Under the pieces are notes generated by a model that worked only from the letters and a program-made list of their open reading frames with translations, ran no database searches and was not told the DNA's origin. A program made the translations under genes and the position numbers. From assembly GCA_001695595.3 (NCBI GenBank), contig MBPM02000115.1, positions 1 to 64,000 of the forward strand: a DNA stretch of 64,000 nt, in the 5' to 3' direction. Below are positions 1 to 12,000 of the stretch, one piece after another (the stretch's first letter is position 1; every line of letters begins with the position of its first letter). This DNA is from Plasmopara viticola. Taxonomy: Eukaryota; Oomycota; Peronosporomycetes; Peronosporales; Peronosporaceae.

Positions 1-325
1 AACTGGAGTCATGTGCAGCCGAAATAATCCTTTTTCCTTCGCGCGCACCAATTTTTTTACTTGACCCTTTAGTTTCGGAAAAGCATTTCTCCTTGTCGAA
101 AACAACAGCCCCGACGTCCTTGGTAAAGCGACCAAGGAAACAATTTCTCGACAACTTGGGGATGTGCCACACATATGTCAACACACCCTTCTTAATTCCG
201 TGCGACGTCATCATAGCCATCACAATGTCACCGCTGCCAATAACTTGTATGACGCTGTCGTCTGCCAGATGTACATCGATAGGGGGAAAAGTCTTGTAGC
301 TCCTCATGAACTTCTTGGAACTTTC
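1..325 (-). pseudogene. Ty1/copia polyprotein fragment (protease to pre-integrase region), truncated by the satellite
   Basis: Read on the minus strand, this stretch is one open frame of about 106 codons with no stop. It carries the conserved block that follows the protease active site in Ty1/copia polyproteins: LADDS (254-268), then a G-x-G-D-I turn, then VWHIPKLSRN and GRFTKDVG, then GAREGK near the left edge. The catalytic D-S/T-G motif should lie just upstream but is missing: satellite sequence begins at 326 and the frame hits a stop at 335-337. Downstream of the five-T run at 31-35 the family motif (LFRLHM) continues in another frame, so there is a one-base indel, from decay or a homopolymer error. 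The rest of the element would lie to the left, outside the window. Family assignment is from recognised motifs, not a search. Confidence 0.82.
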
Positions 326-3300
326 GGCCGTACATCATCTCAGCACTTCGAAAAGCAAATATACGCTAAGTTGTACTCTATTGCTCTCTATTGCGTCTGC
401 ACGCGTCTGCACGCGTCTAGAATGATAGAAAGGACGTATCTATGGCCGTAGATCGTCTCAGCACTTCCAAAGAGCAAATATACGCTTTAGTTGATACTCT
501 ATTGCGTCTGCACGCGTCTAGAATGATAGAAAGGACGTATCGATGGCCGTACATCATCTCAGCACTTCAAAAGAGCAGAAATACGCTTAGTTGTTACTCT
601 ATTGCGTCTGCACGCGTCTAGAATGATAGAAAGGACGTATCTATGGCCGTAGATCGTCTCAGCACTTCAAAGAGCAAATATACGTTAGTTGTACTCTATT
701 GCGTCTGCACGCGTCTAGAATGATAGAAAGGACGTATCTATGGCCGTACATCATTCAGCACTTCCAAAGAGCAAAATACGCTTAGTGTTACTCTATTGCG
801 TCTGCACGCGTCTAGAATGATAGAAAGGACGTATCTATGGCCGTAGTCATCTCAGCACTTCAAAGAGCAAATATACGTTTAGTGTACTCTATTGCGTCTG
901 CACGCGTCTAGAATGATAGAAAGGACGTATCTATGGCCGTACATCGTCTCAGCACTTCCAAAGAGCAAATATACGTTAGTTGTGACTCTATTGCGTCTGC
1001 ACGCGTCTAGAATGATAGAAAGGACGTATCTATGGCCGTTGATCATATCAGCACTTCAAAAGAGCAAATATACGCTTAGGTGTACTCTGTTGCGTCTGCA
1101 CGCGTCTAGAATGATAGAAAGGACGTATCTATGGCCGTATCGCTCAGCACTTCCAAAGAGCAAATATACGTTTAGTTGATACTCTATTGCGTCTGCACGC
1201 GTCTAGAATGATAGAAAGGACGTATCTATGGCCGTACGTCATCAGCACTTCAAAGAGCAAATATGCTTAGTGTTACTCTATGCGTCTGCACGCGTCTAGA
1301 ATGATAGAAAGGACGTATCTATGGCCGTAGATCGTCTCAGCACTTCCAAAGAGCAAATATACGTTTAGTTGATACTCTATTGCGTCTGCACGCGTCTAGA
1401 ATGATAGAAAGGACGTATCGATGGCCGTATATCATCTCAGCACTTCAAAGAGCAAATATACGCTGTTTTACTCTATTGCGTCTGCACGCGTCTAGAATGA
1501 TAGAAAGGACGTATCTATGGCCGTAGATCGTCTCAGCACTTCCAAGGAGCAAATATACGTTAAATGTGACTATATTGCGTCTGCACGCGAATGATAGTAA
1601 GGACGTATCTATGGCCGTGATCATCAGCACTTCCAAAGAGCAAATATACGCTGTGTTACTCTACTATTGCGTCTGCACGCGTCTAGAATGATAGAAAGGA
1701 CGTATCTATGGCCGTAGATCGTCTCAGCACTTCCAAAGAGCAAATATACGCTTAGTTGTTACTCTATTGCGTCTGCACGCGTCTAGAATGATAGAAAGGA
1801 CGTATCTATGGCCGTAGATCATCTCAGCACTTCCAAAGAGCAAATATACGCTTAGTTGACTCTATTGCGTCTGCACGCGTCTAGAATGATAGAAAGGACG
1901 TATCTATGGCCGTAGATCGTCTCAGCACTTCCAAAGAGCAAATATACGCTTAGTTGACTCTATTGCGTCTGCACGCGTCTAGAATGATAGAAAGGACGTA
2001 TCTATGGCCGTAGATCGTCTCAGCACTTCCAAAGAGCAAATATACGCTTAGTTTCTCTATTGCGTCTGCACGCGTCTAGAATGATAGAAAGGACGTATCT
2101 ATGGCCGTAGATCGTCTCAGCACTTCCAAAGAGCAAATATACGTTAGTTATACTCTATTGCGTCTGCACGCGTCTAGAATGATAGAAAGGACGTATCGAT
2201 GGCCGTAGATCATCTCAGCACTTCCAAAGAGCAAATATACGCTTAGTTGTTACTCTATTGCGTCTGCACGCGTCTAGAATGATAGAAAGGACGTATCTAT
2301 GGCCGTAGATCGTCTCAGCACTTCCAAAGAGCAAATATACGTTTAGTTGTGACTCTATTGCGTCTGCACGCGTCTAGAATGATAGAAAGGACGTATCTAT
2401 GGCCGTAGATCATCAGCACTTCCAAAGAGCAAATATACGCTTAGTTGTACTCTATTGCGTCTGCACGCGTCTAGAATGATAGAAAGGACGTATCTATGGC
2501 CGTACATCATCAGCACTTCAAAGAGCAAATATACGCTTAGTTGTACTCTATTGCGTCTGCACGCGTCTAGAATGATAGAAAGGACGTATCTATGGCCGTA
2601 GATCATCTCAGCACTTCCAAAGAGCAAATATACGTTAGTTGTGACTCTATTGCGTCTGCACGCGTCTAGAATGATAGAAAGGACGTATCTATGGCCGTAG
2701 ATCGTCTCAGCACTTCCAAAGAGCAAATATACGCTTAGTTGTTCTATTGCGTCTGCACGCGTCTAGAATGATAGAAAGGACGTATCTATGGCCGTAGATC
2801 GTCAGCACTTCAAAGAGCAAATATACGTTAGTTGTTACTCTATTGCGTCTGCACGCGTCTAGAATGATAGAAAGGACGTATCTATGGCCGTAGATCGTCT
2901 CAGCACTTCCAAAGAGCAAATATACGCTTAGTTGTACTCTATTGCGTCTGCACGCGTCTAGAATGATAGAAAGGACGTATCTATGGCCGTAGATCGTCTC
3001 AGCACTTCCAAAGAGCAAATATACGCGTCTAGAATGATAGAAAGGACGTATCTATGGCCGTAGATCGTCTCAGCACTTCCAAAGAGCAAATATACGCTTA
3101 GTTGCGTCTGCACGCGTCTAGAATGATAGAAAGGACGTATCTATGGCCGTAGATCGTCTCAGCACTTCCAAAGAGCAAATATACGTTTAGTTTACTCTAT
3201 TGCGTCTGCACGCGTCTAGAATGATAGAAAGGACGTATCTATGGCCGTAGATCGTCTCAGCACTTCCAAAGAGCAAATATACGCTTAGTTGTGACTCTAT

Positions 3301-6300
3301 TGCGTCTGCACGCGTCTAGAATGATAGAAAGGACGTATCTATGGCCGTAGATCGTCTCAGCACTTCCAAAGAGCAAATATACGCTTAGTTGCTACTCTAT
3401 TGCGTCTGCACGCGTCTAGAATGATAGAAAGGACGTATCTATGGCCGTAGATCGTCTCAGCACTTCCAAAGAGCAAATATACGTTAGTGTGACTCTATTG
3501 CGTCTGCACGCGTCTAGAATGATAGAAAGGACGTATCTATGGCCGTAGATCGTCTCAGCACTTCCAAAGAGCAAATATACGTTTAGTTGTACTCTATTGC
3601 GTCTGCACGCGTCTAGAATGATAGAAAGGACGTATCTATGGCCGTAGATCATCTCAGCACTTCCAAAGAGCAAATATACGTTTAGTTGTTACTCTATTGC
3701 GTCTGCACGCGTCTAGAATGATAGAAAGGACGTATCTATGGCCGTAGATCGTCTCAGCACTTCCAAAGAGCAAATATACGTTAGTTGTGACTCTATTGCG
3801 TCTGCACGCGTCTAGAATGATAGAAAGGACGTATCTATGGCCGTAGATCATCTCAGCACTTCCAAAGAGCAAATATACGCTTAGTTGTTACTCTATTGCG
3901 TCTGCACGCGTCTAGAATGATAGAAAGGACGTATCTATGGCCGTAGATCGTCTCAGCACTTCAAAGAGCAAATATACGCTTAGTTGTACTCTATTGCGTC
4001 TGCACGCGTCTAGAATGATAGAAAGGACGTATCTATGGCCGTAGATCGTCTCAGCACTTCCAAAGAGCAAATATACGCTTAGTTGTACTCTATTGCGTCT
4101 GCACGCGTCTAGAATGATAGAAAGGACGTATCTATGGCCGTAGATCGTCTCAGCACTTCCAAAGAGCAAATATACGTTTAGTTGATACTCTATTGCGTCT
4201 GCACGCGTCTAGAATGATAGAAAGGACGTATCTATGGCCGTAGATCATCTCAGCACTTCCAAAGCAAATATACGCTTAGTTGTACTCTATTGCGTCTGCA
4301 CGCGTCTAGAATGATAGAAAGGACGTATCTATGGCCGTAGATCATCTCAGCACTTCCAAAGAGCAAATATACGTTTAGTTGTTACTCTATTGCGTCTGCA
4401 CGCGTCTAGAATGATAGAAAGGACGTATCTATGGCCGTAGATCGTCTCAGCACTTCCAAAGAGCAAATATACGTTTAGTTGATACTCTATTGCGTCTGCA
4501 CGCGTCTAGAATGATAGAAAGGACGTATCTATGGCCGTAGATCGTCTCAGCACTTCCAAAGCAAATATACGCTTAGTTGTACTCTATTGCGTCTGCACGC
4601 GTCTAGAATGATAGAAAGGACGTATCTATGGCCGTAGATCGTCTCAGCACTTCCAAAGAGCAAATATACGCTTAGTTGTTACTCTATTGCGTCTGCACGC
4701 GTCTAGAATGATAGAAAGGACGTATCTATGGCCGTAGATCGTCTCAGCACTTCCAAGAGCAAATATACGTTTAGTTGTACTCTATTGCGTCTGCACGCGT
4801 CTAGAATGATAGAAAGGACGTATCTATGGCCGTGATCATCTCAGCACTTCCAAAGAGCAAATATACGCTTAGTTGTTACTCTATTGCGTCTGCACGCGTC
4901 TAGAATGATAGAAAGGACGTATCTATGGCCGTAGATCGTCTCAGCACTTCCAAAGAGCAAATATACGTTAGTTGTACTCTATTGCGTCTGCACGCGTCTA
5001 GAATGATAGAAAGGACGTATCTATGGCCGTAGATCGTCTCAGCACTTCCAAAGAGCAAATATACGTTTAGTTGTGACTCTATTGCGTCTGCACGCGTCTA
5101 GAATGATAGAAAGGACGTATCTATGGCCGTAGATCGTCTCAGCACTTCCAAAGAGCAAATATACGTTAGTTGTACTCTATTGCGTCTGCACGCGTCTAGA
5201 ATGATAGAAAGGACGTATCTATGGCCGTAGATCATCTCAGCACTTCCAAAGAGCAAATATACGCTTAGTTGATACTCTATTGCGTCTGCACGCGTCTAGA
5301 ATGATAGAAAGGACGTATCTATGGCCGTAGATCATCTCAGCACTTCCAAAGAGCAAATATACGTTAGTTGTTACTCTATTGCGTCTGCACGCGTCTAGAA
5401 TGATAGAAAGGACGTATCTATGGCCGTAGATCGTCTCAGCACTTCCAAAGAGCAAATATACGTTTAGTTGTACTCTATTGCGTCTGCACGCGTCTAGAAT
5501 GATAGAAAGGACGTATCTATGGCCGTAGATCGTCTCAGCACTTCCAAAGAGCAAATATACGCTTAGTTGTTACTCTATTGCGTCTGCACGCGTCTAGAAT
5601 GATAGAAAGGACGTATCTATGGCCGTAGATCGTCTCAGCACTTCCAAAGAGCAAATATACGTTTAGTTGATACTCTATTGCGTCTGCACGCGTCTAGAAT
5701 GATAGAAAGGACGTATCTATGGCCGTAGATCGTCTCAGCACTTCCAAAGAGCAAATATACGCTTAGTTGTACTCTATTGCGTCTGCACGCGTCTAGAATG
5801 ATAGAAAGGACGTATCTATGGCCGTAGATCGTCTCAGCACTTCCAAAGAGCAAATATACGCTTAGTTGTACTCTATTGCGTCTGCACGCGTCTAGAATGA
5901 TAGAAAGGACGTATCTATGGCCGTAGATCGTCTCAGCACTTCCAAAGAGCAAATATACGTTTAGTTGTACTCTATTGCGTCTGCACGCGTCTAGAATGAT
6001 AGAAAGGACGTATCTATGGCCGTAGATCGTCTCAGCACTTCCAAAGAGCAAATATACGCTTAGTTGTACTCTATTGCGTCTGCACGCGTCTAGAATGATA
6101 GAAAGGACGTATCTATGGCCGTAGATCGTCTCAGCACTTCCAAAGAGCAAATATACGTTAGTTGTTACTCTATTGCGTCTGCACGCGTCTAGAATGATAG
6201 AAAGGACGTATCTATGGCCGTAGATCGTCTCAGCACTTCCAAAGAGCAAATATACGCTTAGTTGTGACTCTATTGCGTCTGCACGCGTCTAGAATGATAG

Positions 6301-9300
6301 AAAGGACGTATCTATGGCCGTAGATCATCTCAGCACTTCCAAAGAGCAAATATACGCTTAGTTGTTACTCTATTGCGTCTGCACGCGTCTAGAATGATAG
6401 AAAGGACGTATCTATGGCCGTAGATCGTCTCAGCACTTCCAAAGAGCAAATATACGTTAGTTGTACTCTATTGCGTCTGCACGCGTCTAGAATGATAGAA
6501 AGGACGTATCTATGGCCGTAGATCTCTCAGCACTTCCAAAGAGCAAATATACGCTTAGTTGTGACTCTATTGCGTCTGCACGCGTCTAGAATGATAGAAA
6601 GGACGTATCTATGGCCGTAGATCGTCTCAGCACTTACAAAGAGCAAATATACGTTTTTACTCTATTGCGTCTGCACGCGTCTAGAATGATAGAAAGGACG
6701 TATCTATGGCCGTACATCATCTCAGCACTTCCAGAAAGCAAATATACGCTTAGTTGTGACTCTATTGCGTCTGCACGCGTCTAGAATGATAGAAAGGACG
6801 TATCTATGGCCGTAGATCGTCTCAGCACTTCCAAAGAGCAAATATACGCTTAGTTGATACTCTATTGCGTCTGCACGCGTCTAGAATGATAGAAAGGACG
6901 TATCTATGGCCGTAGATCGTCTCAGCACTTCAAAGAGCAAATATACGCTTAGTTGTACTCTATTGCGTCTGCACGCGTCTAGAATGATAGAAAGGACGTA
7001 TCTATGGCCGTAGATCGTCAGCACTTCCAAAGAGCAAATATACGTTAGTTGTACTCTATTGCGTCTGCACGCGTCTAGAATGATAGAAAGGACGTATCTA
7101 TGGCCGTAGATCATCTCAGCACTTCCAAAGAGCAAATATACGCTTAGTTGTTACTCTATTGCGTCTGCACGCGTCTAGAATGATAGAAAGGACGTATCTA
7201 TGGCCGTAGATCGTCCCAGCACTTCCAAAGAGCAAATATACGCTAGGTTGATACTCTATTGCGTCTGCACGCGTCTAGAATGATAGAAAGGACGTATCTA
7301 TGGCCGTAGATCGTCTCAGCACTTCCAAAGAGCAAATATACGCTTAGTTGTGACTCTATTGCGTCTGCACGCGTCTAGAATGATAGAAAGGACGTATCTA
7401 TGGCCGTAGATCGTCTCAGCACTTCCAAAGAGCAAATATACGCTTAGTTGACTCTATTGCGTCTGCACGCGTCTAGAATGATAGAAAGGACGTATCTATG
7501 GCCGTAGATCGTCTCAGCACTTCCAAAGAGCAAATATACGTTTAGTTGTGACTCTATTGCGTCTGCACGCGTCTAGAATGATAGAAAGGACGTATCTATG
7601 GCCGTAGATCTCAGCACTTCCAAAGAGCAAATATACGCTTAGTTGTACTCTATTGCGTCTGCACGCGTCTAGAATGATAGAAAGGACGTATCTATGGCCG
7701 TAGATCATCTCAGCACTTCCAAAGAGCAAATATACGCTTAGTTGTTACTCTATTGCGTCTGCACGCGTCTAGAATGATAGAAAGGACGTATCTATGGCCG
7801 TAGATCGTCTCAGCACTTCCAAAGAGCAAATATACGTTTAGTTGATACTCTATTGCGTCTGCACGCGTCTAGAATGATAGAAAGGACGTATCTATGGCCG
7901 TACATCGTCTCAGCACTTCCAAAGAGCAAATATACGCTTAGTTGATACTCTATTGCGTCTGCACGCGTCTAGAATGATAGAAAGGACGTATCTATGGCCG
8001 TAGATCGTCTCAGCACTTCCAAAGAGCAAATATACGCTTAGTTGATACTCTATTGCGTCTGCACGCGTCTAGAATGATAGAAAGGACGTATCTATGGCCG
8101 TAGATCATCTCAGCACTTCCAAAGAGCAAATATACGCTTAGTTGTTACTCTATTGCGTCTGCACGCGTCTAGAATGATAGAAAGGACGTATCTATGGCCG
8201 TAGATCGTCTCAGCACTTCCAAAGAGCAAATATACGTTAGTTGTACTCTATTGCGTCTGCACGCGTCTAGAATGATAGAAAGGACGTATCTATGGCCGTA
8301 GATCGTCTCAGCACTTCCAAAGAGCAAATATACGTTTAGTTGTACTCTATTGCGTCTGCACGCGTCTAGAATGATAGAAAGGACGTATCTATGGCCGTAG
8401 ATCGTCTCAGCACTTCCAAAGAGCAAATATACGCTTAGTTGTACTCTATTGCGTCTGCACGCGTCTAGAATGATAGAAAGGACGTATCTATGGCCGTAGA
8501 TCATTTAGCACTTCCAAAGAGCAAATATACGCTTAGTTGTGACTCTATTGCGTCTGCACGCGTCTAGAATGATAGAAAGGACGTATCTATGGCCGTAGAT
8601 CGTTCTCAGCACTTCCAAAGAGCAAATATACGTTAGTTGTACTCTATTGCGTCTGCACGCGTCTAGAATGATAGAAAGGACGTATCTATGGCCGTAGATC
8701 GTCTCAGCACTTCCAAAGAGCAAATATACGCTTAGTTGTGACTCTATTGCGTCTGCACGCGTCTAGAATGATAGAAAGGACGTATCTATGGCCGTAGATC
8801 ATCTCAGCACTTCCAAAGAGCAAATATACGCTTAGTTGTTACTCTATTGCGTCTGCACGCGTCTAGAATGATAGAAAGGACGTATCTATGGCCGTACATC
8901 ATCTCAGCACTTCCAAAGAGCAAATATACGCTTAGTTGCTACTCTATTGCGTCTGCACGCGTCTAGAATGATAGAAAGGACGTATCTATGGCCGTAGATC
9001 GTCTCAGCACTTCCAAAGAGCAAATATACGTTAGTTGTACTCTATTGCGTCTGCACGCGTCTAGAATGATAGAAAGGACGTATCTATGGCCGTAGATCAT
9101 CTCAGCACTTCCAAAGAGCAAATATACGCTTAGTTGACTCTATTGCGTCTGCACGCGTCTAGAATGATAGAAAGGACGTATCTATGGCCGTAGATCGTCT
9201 CAGCACTTCCAAAGAGCAAATATACGTTTAGTTGTACTCTATTGCGTCTGCACGCGTCTAGAATGATAGAAAGGACGTATCTATGGCCGTAGATCGTCTC

Positions 9301-12000
9301 AGCACTTCCAAAGAGCAAATATACGCTTAGTTGTACTCTATTGCGTCTGCACGCGTCTAGAATGATAGAAAGGACGTATCTATGGCCGTACATGATCTCA
9401 GCACTTCAAAGAGCAAATATACGCTTAGTTGTACTCTATTGCGTCTGCACGCGTCTAGAATGATAGAAAGGACGTATCTATGGCCGTAGATCGTCTCAGC
9501 ACTTCCAAAGAGCAAATATACGTTTAGTTGACTCTATTGCGTCTGCACGCGTCTAGAATGATAGAAAGGACGTATCTATGGCCGTAGATCATCTCAGCAC
9601 TTCCAAAGAGCAAATATACGCTTAGTTGTGACTCTATTGCGTCTGCACGCGTCTAGAATGATAGAAAGGACGTATCTATGGCCGTAGATCGTCTCAGCAC
9701 TTCCAAAGAGCAAATATACGCTTAGTTGTACTCTATTGCGTCTGCACGCGTCTAGAATGATAGAAAGGACGTATCTATGGCCGTAGATCGTCTCAGCACT
9801 TCCAAAGAGCAAATATACGTTTAGTTGACTCTATTGCGTCTGCACGCGTCTAGAATGATAGAAAGGACGTATCTATGGCCGTAGATCATCTCAGCACTTC
9901 CAAAGAGCAAATATACGTTTAGTTGTTCTCTATTGCGTCTGCACGCGTCTAGAATGATAGAAAGGACGTATCTATGGCCGTAGATCATCTCAGCACTTCC
10001 AAAGAGCAAATATACGCTTAGTTGTACTCTATTGCGTCTGCACGCGTCTAGAATGATAGAAAGGACGTATCTATGGCCGTAGATCGTCTCAGCACTTCCA
10101 AAGAGCAAATATACGTTTAGTTGTGACTCTATTGCGTCTGCACGCGTCTAGAATGATAGAAAGGACGTATCTATGGCCGTAGATCATCTCAGCACTTCCA
10201 AAGAGCAAATATACGCTTAGTTGTTACTCTATTGCGTCTGCACGCGTCTAGAATGATAGAAAGGACGTATCTATGGCCGTAGATCGTCTCAGCACTTCCA
10301 AAGAGCAAATATACGCTTAGTTGATACTCTATTGCGTCTGCACGCGTCTAGAATGATAGAAAGGACGTATCTATGGCCGTAGATCATCTCAGCACTTCCA
10401 AAGAGCAAATATACGCTTAGTTGTACTCTATTGCGTCTGCACGCGTCTAGAATGATAGAAAGGACGTATCTATGGCCGTAGATCATCTCAGCACTTCCAA
10501 AGAGCAAATATACGTTAGTTGTACTCTATTGCGTCTGCACGCGTCTAGAATGATAGAAAGGACGTATCTATGGCCGTAGATCGTCTCAGCACTTCCAAAG
10601 AGCAAATATACGTTAGTTGTACTCTATTGCGTCTGCACGCGTCTAGAATGATAGAAAGGACGTATCTATGGCCGTAGATCGTCTCAGCACTTCCAAAGAG
10701 CAAATATACGCTTAGTTGTACTCTATTGCGTCTGCACGCGTCTAGAATGATAGAAAGGACGTATCTATGGCCGTAGATCGTCTCAGCACTTCCAAAGAGC
10801 AAATATACGTTTAGTTGATACTCTATTGCGTCTGCACGCGTCTAGAATGATAGAAAGGACGTATCTATGGCCGTAGATCGTCTCAGCACTTCCAAAGAGC
10901 AAATATACGCTTAGTTGTGACTCTATTGCGTCTGCACGCGTCTAGAATGATAGAAAGGACGTATCTATGGCCGTAGATCGTCTCAGCACTTCCAAAGAGC
11001 AAATATACGCTTAGTTGTGACTCTATTGCGTCTGCACGCGTCTAGAATGATAGAAAGGACGTATCTATGGCCGTAGATCGTCTCAGCACTTCCAAAGAGC
11101 AAATATACGCTTAGTTGTGACTCTATTGCGTCTGCACGCGTCTAGAATGATAGAAAGGACGTATCTATGGCCGTAGATCATCTCAGCACTTCCAAAGAGC
11201 AAATATACGCTTAGTTGATACTCTATTGCGTCTGCACGCGTCTAGAATGATAGAAAGGACGTATCTATGGCCGTAGATCGTCTCAGCACTTCCAAAGAGC
11301 AAATATACGCTTAGTTGTGACTCTATTGCGTCTGCACGCGTCTAGAATGATAGAAAGGACGTATCTATGGCCGTACATCATCTCATCTCAGCACTTCCAA
11401 AGAGCAAATATACGCTTAGTTGTGACTCTATTGCGTCTGCACGCGTCTAGAATGATAGAAAGGACGTATCTATGGCCGTAGATCGTCTCAGCACTTCCAA
11501 AGAGCAAATATACGTTTAGTTGATAGTCTATTGCGTCTGCACGCGTCTAGAATGATAGAAAGGACGTATCTATGGCCGTAGATCGTCTCAGCACTTCCAA
11601 AGAGCAAATATACGCTTAGTTGTGACTCTATTGCGTCTGCACGCGTCTAGAATGATAGAAAGGACGTATCTATGGCCGTAGATCATCTCAGCACTTCCAA
11701 AGAGCAAATATACGCTTAGTTGTGACTCTATTGCGTCTGCACGCGTCTAGAATGATAGAAAGGACGTATCTATGGCCGTAGATCGTCTCAGCACTTCCAA
11801 AGAGCAAATATACGCTTAGTTGTGACTCTATTGCGTCTGCACGCGTCTAGAATGATAGAAAGGACGTATCTATGGCCGTAGATCGTCTCAGCACTTCCAA
11901 AGAGCAAATATACGTTTAGTTGTGACTCTATTGCGTCTGCACGCGTCTAGAATGATAGAAAGGACGTATCTATGGCCGTAGATCGTTCAGCACTTCCAAA
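326..12000. repeat. Satellite array, left zone: indel-rich monomers
   Basis: Monomers here vary strongly, but mainly in one half. Monomer positions of about 49-93 differ: GATCGTCTC versus GATCATCTC, ACATCATC or shortened GATCGTC/GATCTC; TTCCAAAG versus TTCAAAG; ACGCTTAG versus ACGTTTAG or ACGTTAG; GTTGTGAC versus GTTGTTAC, GTTGATAC, GTTGCTAC or GTTGTAC. The other half, from CTCTATTGCGTCTGC to TATGGCCGTA, is almost invariant apart from rare CGATGG copies (near 540, 1,420 and 2,197) and a damaged copy near 1,580-1,600. The first copies contain small internal duplications (371-420). The zone grades into the next one without a sharp boundary. Confidence 0.85.

Noticed and set aside
93..451. Plus-strand open frames at 93-299 and 164-451
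   Set aside because: They are the opposite strand of the copia protease-region frame, and the second runs on into satellite.
892..1179. Plus-strand open frames at the left edge of the array and at 53,592-53,819 and 54,725-54,919
   Set aside because: All consist of translated satellite monomers and end with the monomer pattern.
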